Shown one piece after another: positions 11,068 through 21,018 of a stretch of DNA of 64,000 bases; position 1 is the first letter of the stretch; each line of letters begins with the position of its first letter. Position numbers and translations under genes: made by a program. Location of the stretch: positions 266,349,177 to 266,413,176 of the forward strand of contig CM069432.1 in assembly GCA_035610365.1 (NCBI GenBank), in the 5' to 3' direction. The notes below the pieces were generated by a model. It was not told the DNA's origin. It did no database searches and was given only the letters and a program-made list of their open reading frames with translations. The stretch comes from Aquatica leii. Its lineage: Eukaryota > Arthropoda > Insecta > Coleoptera > Lampyridae.

Positions 11068-13280
11068 CGTCGTGTCCCACGCTAGGGGTACGGTACCCCA
11101 TGGGATTTAACACGGGAAAATTGAAATTATTTTTTTCCTGCTTCCCAACTTAAAAAATCGCAAAAATTTTGACGCGGATTTAAAGTGGCACTTAAAACGT
11201 TTCTAAATCCCAAATTAAAAAATCGCAAAAATTTTGACGCGGATTTAAAGCGGCACTTAAAACGTTTCTAAAAACAATTTTTTGATTATAATTTGATAAT
11301 TAATAAATTAATTACAGGCATTTGAAATTCGAAATTTTGAAGGTTTTTCGCGCATGCGATTCAGATCGGCTATCTTCGGTTTTTAAAGTAATATGGATGC
11401 TAAAATTAAATTGTAGCCCGTCAAATCAACATCATGCAACTTTATTTTTGAGGAAATTTGAAGAACAAAATTACATTTAAAAATTTTCTGTAGGCTAAAA
11501 AAACCAAATTGCGCCCGCATTTGCGTGCTAATAAACCAGCTTATGATTCCAAAATGAAATAAACTTGAATTATGTTCAAGTAAATAGGTATTAACAATCA
11601 AGTTAGCATTGATTTGTTATAAAACATTTGAAGTGTTGACAGTTTTGATAGAATTGTTTTACAAGCTTCGAAAATGAATGTGTAGAAGAAAAAATTCTTG
11701 TGGTAAAACAATATTTTCGAGGTGTTTCAAAGGTCCAAATTCGAGAAGACTTTGCTGTTTTTTTCGCAGATAGGCCAATACCTTCTTTAAAGAGTATCAA
11801 AAAAACGATACAATTATTTGAAACCACTGGCTCCGTAAATCCACCATGTAAATGTCAGCGTCCACCACCCTTACACGATCATGAAGACAATCCTCAGAAG
11901 TTAGCAGTTCTTGCAGCTGTAGACCAAGATCCTGATGTTAGTTTTCGAGAAATTGAAATTAATGTAGGTATTCCTCGGTCGTCAGCATTCAGGTACCTCA
12001 AACAGGAGGGCTTTAAAAGTTACCGTTGGCAATGCCATCAAGAATTATTACCACACGATTATTATGCTCGTATGAGATTTTGTGAAATAATCACCGAAAT
12101 GAACAATACCAATCGCGATTTTGTAAAAAACATTTGTTTTTCTGATGAATGTTCATTTGAACTTGATGAAACACCAAATCCACAAAATAATCGTACATGG
12201 TCTCTCGAAAATCCACACAAATTAGTAAATGGACCAAGTCAATGGCGACAAACTGTCAATGTTTGAATGGGCTTGCTGGGAAGTCATGTTATTAGTCGTT
12301 TTTTTATTGAAGGTACACTTACTTCCATAAAATATCATTTCCCTCTACTGGAAGAACTGTTTCCACAACTGGTGAAAATCACCAAGTTTGTTTTATGCAG
12401 GATGGTGCTCCAGCCCATACTGCTAGACTAAACACTGGGCTTCTGAATGAAGCATTTCCAAATCAATGGATAGGCAAGAATGGTCCTATTACATGGCCTG
12501 CTAGGTCACCTGATTTAAACCCGTGCGATTTTTTTTGTGGAGTTACATAAAAGAAAAATTATTCAAAGGAGGTAAACGGTATGAAAATAGGGACGCACTA
12601 AACGATGAAATCAAGTGATATGCCGAGCTATTACCATTCGTAAATTAGCCGAACCTTATTGTATAGTTCAAGCAGGTGGCATTTTTGAACACCTCATACT
12701 TAAATAGGTGATTCGGCGTGGTCGTTCCGCCAAGCAACGGATCGACAATGTTAAAAAGGCCCTTTGCAGGGCCACAAATTCTCAATTGAAATAAATTTTT
12801 CTGCACGACGATTATTCGTGCAATCTTCCTGCGTTAGACCTATTGGCACCACGATGAGTCTTCGTAGATACCTATGTAAATGTAAATTTATGTTTGATTA
12901 ATTATTTTTTTTCTAGTCTGCTACAGAAAATTTTCAAATTTAATTTTTCTAGCCTTTGTTCTTCAAATTTCCATTTCCTCAAAAATAAAGTTGCATGATG
13001 TTGATTTGACGGGCTACAATTTAATTTTAGCATCCATATTACTTTAAAAACCGAAGATAGCCGATCTGAATCGCATGCGCGAAAAACCTTCAAAATTTCG
13101 AATTTCAAATGCCTGTAATTAATTTATTAATTATCAAATTATAATCAAAAAATTGTTTTTAGAAACGTTTTAAGTGCTACTTTAAATCTGCGTCAAAATG
13201 TTTGCGATTTTTTAATTTGGGAAGCAGGAAAAAAATAATTTCAATTTTCCCATGGGGTACCCCTAGCGTGGGACACAAGG
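11068..13280 (+). mobile_element. DD41D mariner-like transposon (rosa-type) with long inverted repeats
   Basis: The element is bounded by TA on each side (11066-11067 and 13281-13282) and by inverted arms beginning CGTCGTGTCCCACGC and CCTTGTGTCCCACGC. The arms match for about 370 bp, ending near 11497 and 12917. The left arm carries a tandem duplication of a ~65-bp unit (about 11148-11275) that the right arm has once. The transposase between the arms has first Asp in FSDECSF, second Asp in MQDGAPAH and third Asp in NPCDFF, with 41 residues between the second and third, matching the DD41D (rosa) lineage. Confidence 0.82.
11660..12720 (+). pseudogene. DD41D transposase (broken)
   Basis: The main frame, 11700-12266, holds an N-terminal helix-turn-helix region (EIEINVGIPRSSAFRYLKQE) and the start of the DDE core (NICFSDECSFELDETPN). 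Its stop at 12264-12266 lies where a tryptophan is expected (VN-W-MGLLGSHV continues in frame). A frameshift near 12370 precedes FMQDGAPAHTARLNTGLL, WPARSPDLNPCDFF and a C-terminal remnant near 12640-12700. No clean start codon remains upstream of 11700. It cuts and pastes DNA at TA sites in its intact form. Confidence 0.8.
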
Positions 13281-15123
13281 TATTCTTTTTGTATTCGAGC
13301 TTTATTTTGAGCTACAATTAACCTATCTGCATGGCCACGAGCTTGCCATTTTACTAGAGGCAGTTTGTATAATAAATGTAAAAGACATTTGAACATTCGG
13401 ATCCACCCAAGTAAAACAGAGAGGCATTTGGCTAAATTCTCAGTTTTTATTTTTCTCAAAATCATTTCGTCAATGTTATTAAATTGTTTTGATGTTACAC
13501 CACATATAAAGCATTTCATCGTTGACGTTGTTTCAGTGAATGCGTTGCACACTTTGCCGTCAACCATAGCAAATATTAATTGGTGACTTACTTTCAGTTG
13601 CCTCGATTGAAGTATAACGTTACTGACGCGAAGGTTTTTTATGTCATCTTCGATTCTATTTTTCTCCGCAATAGAGACATTGGTGGATTCCTTTATAAAT
13701 TCTATTTTGATAGGTCTGCAGAACCTAGTTGAACCAGGACGCGGATTTTGCCATATAATGGCTTTGCCAGAAGTTAGTCGAAGTGGATAAATACAGCTGA
13801 ATCGTAGAATGCTTGTTTATATGAACTGTGTCCCGAAGATCCGTCAAAGCCCCATTTTGAAAATAGAGTCAATTGATCCGCTTCTTCACTTTTAAGATGT
13901 TCAATAACGGACTCTAAAGTTAAGCATACTCGCTCTGTGGTATGATCTAACAGAGTCTGTAATTTAACAGAAGCACTAGTTTCAGTCACTGTTATGTCTT
14001 TAGGATAGCACAACGTTTTGGCAGCTTGTACACTTTTATAAGAAGGAAATTTTTCTGGAGCATTTTTCCTTATTATATTATACTGTTCACGAGAGAGTTT
14101 GGCATCTATTAAAACTGCAAGGGCATCTTCACCGGACAAAGGCTGTATTTGTGAATTCAGAGATTTCTTATAGGCCTCTCGATATTTGTTAGCTCGCTCT
14201 GGACTTAATGTGGTAATATCTTTTAAAACTTTCGAGGCCTGTACTTGTCCTTCCGCTCTTAAACTCATACAAGTAGCATATGATAATAAAGATGCAGAAG
14301 TAGAACCACACAACTCTTTGGACTTTAACCTTTTAGTCCGTTCGGAACACAAATCGAATGGAATTGATGGCCGACCGCGCTTATTTTCTAAGGCACGTTT
14401 TGTAAGGCGAGGGAACGAAAGCGACATTTCAAGTTCTTATTCGTTTTCTTATATTTTTCATCGATTCTACATGCTTTCGCCCACCGCGATCGAAACTCCG
14501 ACTTAAATTTCCTCATTTTAATCTTTAAATTATTGTCGTTACTCTCGTCACAATTTGTCCGCTTCTTCAGCTCTTCTACCATAAATTGAAATTGTTGTTC
14601 AAAACCTTTTGCTTCAGAACGTCTCATAATTCCTATTAAATCTTTTCTGGATATAAACATTGTATTTGCACTTGTTCCTAGAATAAAAACATTAAATTCG
14701 AGATGTGCGGAAAATTAAGAGCATATGCAACGGCAAAACTTTATCAAAAAAATTTATAACTTATAAAGTAGCAAAAAGTAGCAAAATGTGTAATGATTAC
14801 TTTATTCTTGTAACTTGTAGGTATTTGAAAATAAATAATTCGAAACTCGATCTCCTTGGATACAGAACTAAACATGTTGTTGTTGTAAATTAATCATGCC
14901 AACAATAATTAACAAGTAACAAACAGCTTGACTTCCAGTCCACTTCCACAAGCTGCTGCAGTGCCGCGCTCTAGTGGCAAACGAAATAACTTTTCGAGTA
15001 TTTCAATACCGTTCAAGTGTTCCTTGATTATGAGTCTAATAAGGACCATTAGCTAATTATTAATATGTTGCATTGACGATTTTGTATTTTTCGCCAACTT
15101 TAGAGCATTTTTGCCCCACTGTG

Positions 15124-16014
15124 CGCCGCTTTAAAATGGCTATTGCAGTTCCGTAACCCGGAGAGACAAGTAGCCGAATAGATCGAGAGAGAGAGAGAGA
15201 GTGCAAGAGTATGACTATGACACAGAACAACGTGCCGGAAACAGTAATCGGAACGATGATGCCTTGTCCAGAAGACCATGTCCGGCGGACTGCAGCCATT
15301 GTTCGCAACTTGAAAAAAAAGTCGAATGTTTCCGGAGAACTGCTATGATTGATGACGAGTGGAAAGCTGAGCAGTTGCGTCGCAAACAAGACAACGATCC
15401 CAAAATATGACTACCCGTGAACTGAAAAGAAAACGGCCGATGATCAAACTGGGAAGAGTGCTTTGGACAGAAACATCGAAGCGTACTGGGCGCAGTGGGA
15501 CTTTTTGATAGTAGAAGACGTAGGAAGCCCTTTGGAAAGAGTAGCGATTGACATCACAGGGCCGTTCCCAGAATCTGATTCGGTAAACAAATACATCCTG
15601 GTGGCGATGGATTATTTAACGAAATGGACAGAGGCTTGCGCTATACCCAATCAAGAAGCAGCTACAGTCGCAGATGTATTAGTGAAAGAGTTTTTCTGTC
15701 GGTTTAGAGTTCCGTTGGAATTACACTCCGACCAAGGACGCAACTTTGAGTCTCGGCTGTTTCAAGAAGTTTGCTAACTGTTGAGAAAACGTGGACGACG
15801 CCTCTCCATTCAAATCTGACGGCATAGTTAAGCGGATTAATCGAACAATATGCAAATACTTAGCCAAAGTAGTGTCTCAACACCAAAGAGACAGGGATCA
15901 GTACTTACACCTTTTCCTAATGACATACCAATCATTCACGAAAGCATAGGCCAAACACCATCCTGTGTCATGCTCGGTCGCAAAATACGACTGCCATCTG
16001 AGCTCCAATTTATG
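15124..16014 (+). pseudogene. Gypsy copy I RNase H end and integrase (broken)
   Basis: The text resumes after the Transib with ALKWLLQFRNP-like sequence, then RPCPADCSHCSQLE, which precedes the integrase zinc finger. Integrase core: DITGPFPESDSVNKYILVAM (near 15550-15610) and LHSDQGRNFESRLF (near 15722-15765) contain two catalytic aspartates. The zinc finger (H2C2) between 15400 and 15460 is deleted relative to copy III, and the integrase C-terminus is deleted at about 16008. Several stops are present. A short GA repeat lies at about 15186-15204. Confidence 0.8.
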
Positions 16015-16424
16015 TTTATGAGCATATACGGAGGTTCTGGAAAAACTAGGTTCAGAGTTACAACCGAGGAACAACAAGGCCTGTTCCAAACACAAAAAGA
16101 TTACGCCATTACACATTGCGTGAGAGAGGATCTTAACATGTCCAGAGGGGTTGCAGTCGTATTTAAAAAGAAGTTTTGACGGTAAATTAACTACGTAGAC
16201 ACTAACCGGCGGTTGAAAAAATTTAAAACTACGTGGTAACAGACGCTTCGTTTTCTATCTGTTTACCAAAAAATACTCACGTACAAAGCTGTTATACGAA
16301 AATCTCTGGCGAGCATTAAGAAATCTCAAGAGAGAAATGGAGTTCCACAATGTTAAGAAATTGGCAGTACCCAAGCTTAGTTGTGGCTTAGATCAACTGA
16401 ATTGGAGGACAGTTCGAAATATGA
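16015..16424 (+). pseudogene. OARD1/TARG1-like macrodomain at the Pol C-terminus, copy I
   Basis: The first half reads MSIYGGSGKTRFRVTT, then LFQTQKDYAITHCVREDLNM and SRGVAVVFKKKF, matching the start of the OARD1 macrodomain (LFxxPKxxSLAHCxSxDxxM, G-IAxxFKKKFG). After an interruption near 16180 the second half, in an open frame, has RRFVFYLFTKKYS, LLYENLWRALRNLKREMEF and KLSCGLDQLNWRTVRNM, matching the end of the fold. The lysine of the TKK segment and the aspartate of GLDQLNW align with the Lys and Asp that are catalytic in human OARD1. The 3' LTR remnant begins directly after it; the CCCH finger of copy III is absent here by deletion. Confidence 0.78.
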
Positions 16425-16739
16425 AGATAACAGAAATATATAAAAACGGGTTAAAGAAATCGTGGGTCAGTTATTCAAAGTCGAAAGTATTAAGATGTTT
16501 AAATAAATAAGTGATTAACGCGTGTGTTCGAGGCAGATATAACGGAATATAAACGTACGTGCCTTTAATGTAAACAAGTGTCAGTTTAGATAAACAGAAG
16601 TTTTCCGCGGATATTATTTTTCGAGTGATTGTAATGTATAAATTAGTGTAAGCATTTCTCTTAAATATCGTTAGATTTAATTAGTTATAACCGTGTAAAT
16701 ATTTCGTGTATAAATAAATTATTTTAAAAATTCGTTAGA
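16425..16739 (+). repeat. 3' LTR remnant of gypsy copy I
   Basis: This stretch matches the 5' LTR from its position 84 onward (AGATAACAGAAATATATAAA) to the end. The first 83 bp are missing, and the last CA has become GA. The duplication ATAA follows. Confidence 0.85.
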
Positions 16740-16743
16740 ATAA

Positions 16744-17930
16744 AATAAAACTAATAGCACTAAAACTAGATGGGTATAGGGAACGTAATAGATGTTTGAT
16801 AGACAATTAAGAAAGACACCCAAAACTGTAATAAAAACTTATAGACCTATAAACTTAGAGTTATATTCAATAAAACGTAGTTATGTACCTTTGCAACGTT
16901 TAAAATGTAACATGCTGCATTCAATGTTTTTTTAATTGGTCCAAGAATATTCGCATTTTTACAGACTATTGCAATATTCGATTTCAACATAAACATAAAC
17001 GAAATACTCTATACTTTTCCAATTACAGCAAACTACCCATCCTATATAGACGAAGTTGAATTAACTCGATAAAATTGTTAAAATTGTCATAATCTCGAAA
17101 CGATAATTATAACAAAATTGACAACTAAAGCAAAAACACCCCGATGATGAATGTTAGAAACGTTTGTTATTATAAGTAAACACAAATACAGAATAGAGGC
17201 AAGTTGCAATTCCGCTGTGAAATTTGCTTAAAAAACCTCAAATATGATTATCATGAAAATTAATTTGAATTAATCTACTTAGTTACTACATGACATTTCA
17301 TTCAGAGCGTCTGTAAGCTATAAAACGAGTTGAGTGGGAAAGTTTCAAAGTAAAGGGTAAGTGCAAATGTAGGTACTTCAGTTTATTGCTTTATAAATAG
17401 ATTTTTTTCTTGTTGGCACAAGATGGTTACAGAATATTAAAAAAAATATAACGTGCGTCATATACGAAAGAGCATTAAGGGTCGCTGTTGCAAAAAGAAA
17501 ATAGGTCTCACAAAAATCAAGGCTTTATATAAAATTCCAAAGAGCACTCTAATGTTAAGATATGAAGTTAAAGGAAGGAAATGTACAAAAAGCGATGCAT
17601 TAAGGAGAAAAGTTTAGACCCCACTTTCATTTAGAAGGAACTTTTTGCAGCATCGATGTAGTACAAATATAACTAGTATTTTTCATTTCGGCTAAATTGA
17701 CATTTTAAAAGATTTTTGCTTCAATCTTAAAGTACTTAGAAATTATCAAAGCTTCCTTAAAATTGTCTAAAGAATCTAAAAATAAACGATTTGATTTAAT
17801 TCTTCATTTTTCACTTCCTTATAATTACTTATAATACCTAGGATACGAGATGCGTAAACATATACATAACCGGGACGTTATGGATTCATAACGCCCTCTT
17901 ATTACGTACTCAAAAATATTATTTATTTTC
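16744..17930. other. Intron sequence, no gene seen
   Basis: AT-rich sequence with no long frame, no RNA gene and no clear repeat recognised. Confidence 0.6.
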
Positions 17931-17934
17931 ATAT

Positions 17935-18394
17935 TGAAACGTTCGAGAAGTTATCTGCAAATTCAAGAGCCTTCTGGAAGTTGTTATCCATCTTCTAGAA
18001 GATATACCGAAAGATAAGGAAGACTCGAGAAGGATTTCCAAATGGGTATAAATACCGAAGAAACAAATCGTAGGTCAGTTATTTCCGTAAAGCGAAGCCT
18101 GCAGTGTTAAGATTATTCAAGTCTAAATAAATAAGTCGATAACGCGTGTTATAAATAAATCTACGAAGTACGTGAGTTTAGTGTAAACAAGTGTTTGAAG
18201 TTATCCGCAGACTTTATCCTATCTATATGTAAGTGATAGCGTTCGTTGTAAATAAATTATATTGTAAGTGTTTTATTAAATATTATTAGATTTAATTAGT
18301 TCGGTTAATTTAAAAGTGTATATATTTCTAGTATAAGTAAAACATATTTTTAGTCGTTTAAATAAATTAATAGTTAATAATAAAATTCGTAACA
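17935..18394 (+). repeat. Solo LTR, gypsy family of copy II
   Basis: 460 bp, from TGAAACGTTCGAGAAG to AAATTCGTAACA, flanked by the 4-bp duplication ATAT (17931-17934 and 18395-18398). It is closely similar to the LTR of copy II at 29139-29611. No internal sequence remains, as after LTR-LTR recombination. Confidence 0.88.
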
Positions 18395-18398
18395 ATAT

Positions 18399-19924
18399 TT
18401 TTGTTTCAATTTAGATTGTAATAAGTTTTCTATTTCTTTTTGTGTATTTTTTTCAACATTGAGCAATTTTTACACATTCATTGTGATTATAAAATCGAGT
18501 TGATAAGTAAATAATTACGCCTCAAACTATTTATAGTTCTAAAGTATTAGATATACTTGTAATTGTTCATTTTTGGATGAAAAATAAAATCCTGTATGCA
18601 CAACTAGCGTTACTGGATGATTACGACGATCGAGCAACATACATCCCTCGAGCCAGACCTTCGGGCTGCATCACGTTGCTCTCCGGGCGTAATCATCGTA
18701 ATTAAACCTTTGATTTATAAATAGCTAGTACGTTCGTGCGGAATTTCACTCAAACTACGATAACTTTTTATACTTTAGTAGAATTCAGAACCTCGGAGCT
18801 TAGAGTAAACTCCAGAATGGAAAATTGTAACTTTTCAATTCTCTTTAATGTAAAATAAAATTAACGATTAATTTATCATTAAGTGAAATGGTAGTGAAAT
18901 ACAGTCAAGTGGTCGTACGTTGTCAACTTTTCAGATTGTTGTCCCACATAAAATTAGAAAAAGTACTGAATCTCACTCGGTTTTTGAGTACGTGAAGTAA
19001 GTGAACGGATCTGTTCTGCTATAAAAATTCTGAAATAAGTTAACTTTAATAAGTGTTACACAAATTTTCTGTTTTTTAAAAACGAAGAAAATATTATTTA
19101 CTAATAATTTAACTGTTTAAGTAAATCACTTAATAGAAAATTGACACAAGCTTAAACCATTTTAAATTCCCCAAGAACTTTACAACAATCTACAGCTATT
19201 AACATCTGGTATATTGTTGCGTGTCTTTAGTAATAAGTTTTCGTAGTTCTAACAAAATTCTTAGTATCGAACTAGTTGCGTTAAAAACGTCTTGGTGTAA
19301 TTTTCGTACTGTATAAGTTTCGTCCCGGAACGCCCACTTTTCGCTACATCGAAAATGGTGGCTGTCAACTGGGTAAAAACCATTTTTCTATTGTCTGTGT
19401 TACGATAATGAGCTAACATACACGCCCTGCGAGGCTTTCATCTTAACACCTGTTAAATGATTTGGGGAAAATTTCCTATTCAAATTTTCTTTCATCTAAG
19501 TTGTCAGTCGTTTGCATGTATGACTGTATGTACATATCAGGTTGTGTAACCGTTGTTTAAAATTGTTCGATTACTTTCATGAAAGACCCGGTATTTGAAT
19601 TGACGTTGTTCATTTCATGTATTTTGGATTTGTTTTATTAATTTTAGATTGATTTTAAGAAGTTAGATTGTTTTTAAATTCAACTGTATAATTCAAAGTT
19701 GTGGATAAAATTTTGTATTAATTTAGTTCAAGATTTATAACGCTGTTGAATCATCCGTATTCTGTGTTGACTTGGTATTTTTCTTTGTTCGGTCAATTGT
19801 TAATTTATGTTTCCCTTCTGAGATATATTGTAATTAGATATAGTATATATTAGTAGTTCGTTTATTATAAGTTTGTTTAAAAGTTCTTTGTTTTAAGTGC
19901 ATTCTCAGTACAGTCGTCTGTTAC
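18399..19924. other. Intron sequence with one strong hairpin, no gene seen
   Basis: AT-rich. A GC-richer imperfect palindrome at 18616-18697 is described separately. No coding sequence recognised. Confidence 0.55.
18616..18697. repeat. Palindrome / hairpin-forming element
   Basis: The outer arms are GATGATTACG (18616-18625) and its complement (18688-18697). The inner pairs are AGCAAC/GTTGCT (18633-18638 with 18675-18680), then AGCC/GGCT around the loop AGACCTTC. It is GC-rich compared with the surroundings and may be the core of a mobile element. Confidence 0.6.
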
Positions 19925-19928
19925 GTGC

Positions 19929-21014
19929 GAAATTTTCATAACGTAATACCCTGTATATCGAATTAAAATTAGATTCTGGTTTTGACGCCCTCTGCCGATC
20001 TTTCTGGTTACTGATAGGTTGCGGATTTCATTTTGGAGCTGTCAACTACGTGAGACAGTCTGTGTCGTGACCTAATTCCAAAGATTTTAAGTACATCCAT
20101 TGTGATGGACAGGAAATTATAAGTTAATTACGAATGTAACGTAATTTATTTGGCACAGGGTAAGATATTTGCATCCGGTTTATTAGAATTCCTTTGTAAT
20201 TTCTTTATTAATTTGATAGCCGTTTCGCCACGCTTTGATCACATGTTCGATTTAATAAAAGAACAATGAATGTCTATTGCGTTATCACCCACCTGTTCGT
20301 AATCGCAAATAACAGCATTCAATACAACGGGTTTTTATATCTCATTTAATTTATTATTATTAACGATTTTGTAGCTTCCTATCTTCGTGAGTTATTGTGT
20401 GATACGATTTGCTATTCAATATCTATTCCAGGCTACTACCGGGGAAAACGTTTTCTTCGATCAAGTAGGTACTGGATTGTGGGTAGGTTTATTTAATTAT
20501 TTTATCGCTGTCAGAAAAGTCACTCACGGAACTTTGGCTAATGTTAATTTCCGTAATTACGTTTACTGTTACAATACCATTAAGGTAATTTCATTAATCA
20601 TTTTGTGTGTATCGCATGCTGTGTACAAACAATATTTATTACGAAATTTTCTTCGCTATTCGCTTCGACTTAACCTATGTATTGTGTGTTGCCGATACTT
20701 CTGGAATTTATGAATTGAGAAATTAGATATACTCCTGGTAATCTTCTACGTTACTAAATTAAAGTTTTTATACCTGTTAATCTTTCTTTTATGGTAACAT
20801 ACCTTTCTCATTTAATTGTGGTTACCCGAACACCAGAGTAACAAGGATTACGAACCTAAAAATTCGTTACAAGTTTGGACCGTCTGTCTTGATCGAGGCA
20901 GAAGTGTTAATTCTAAATGATCTGGCGCCCTTAATTATAATTCACTTGAACCTCCCCTATCTCCGACTGTGTGAGTTGGCCGTGCAAGGTTCGTAAGACC
21001 TAAAGCTTGTAACA
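19929..21014 (+). repeat. Solo LTR family A, copy A
   Basis: 1086 bp, starting TGTTACGTGCGAAATTTT and ending GCTTGTAACA, flanked by a 4-bp duplication CGTC (19925-19928 and 21015-21018). Highly similar in blocks to 25804-27233 (longer by internal indels) and, in reverse, to 3328-~4340. A 108-codon frame inside (20387-20713) has no recognisable domain and I do not regard it as a gene. Confidence 0.85.
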
Positions 21015-21018
21015 CGTC

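Larger units (their letters stand above)
10690..14660 (-). pseudogene. Transib/RAG1-core-like transposase (broken)
   Basis: In order on the minus strand: an N-terminal basic segment (14660-14388, MFISRKDLIGIMRRSEA); after a frameshift near 14410, the main N-terminal region to WGFDGSSGHSSYKQ (about 13870-13820), which carries the probable first catalytic Asp; an IWQNPRPGSTRFCRPI-like block (13770-13720); MVDGKVCNAFTETTST and a CFICG zinc pair (13567-13500); and the linker up to 13285. After the mariner insertion it resumes at 11067 with KPGFGNTNDGNT and continues to LTEEAQEARNKYFKRYRE (about 10780-10720), the probable catalytic Glu region, parallel to the ESGNKLFRRFRK region of RAG1. Frameshifts occur near 14410, 13770 and 10820. 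Confidence 0.78.
10202..15123 (-). mobile_element. Transib-superfamily DNA transposon with RSS-like ends
   Basis: Both ends start CACAGTG and a 5-bp duplication CGCCG lies at 10197-10201 and 15124-15128, as is usual for Transib. Exactly 23 nt inside each heptamer is an A-rich nonamer, CAAAAAATA on the left and CGAAAAATA on the right; the recombination-signal consensus is ACAAAAACC. The minus strand encodes a RAG1-core/Transib-like transposase. A DD41D mariner relative (11068-13280) splits it; without that insert the element is about 2.7 kb. It sits in RNase H of gypsy copy I. Confidence 0.9.
5078..16739 (+). mobile_element. Ty3/gypsy retrotransposon copy I, with nested insertions
   Basis: The LTR begins TGAAACGTTC at 5078. 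The 3' LTR remnant ends CGTTAGA at 16739, where the 5' LTR ends CGTTACA. Four-base direct repeats ATAA flank both ends (5074-5077 and 16740-16743). Inside, in order: leader, Gag, protease/RT, RNase H, integrase and a macrodomain. The element is cut by a hAT MITE, a Mutator-like MITE and a Transib, so only about 4 kb is retrotransposon sequence. All reading frames carry stops or deletions. Order of events: gypsy inserted first, the other elements later. Confidence 0.88.

Noticed and set aside
14186-14506. 106-codon plus-strand frame
   Set aside because: It is opposite the Transib transposase, whose minus-strand motifs explain the sequence.
20387-20713. 108-codon frame as a possible retrotransposon accessory protein
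   Set aside because: It lies wholly within an LTR and is not conserved as a frame in the sister LTR at 25804-27233.
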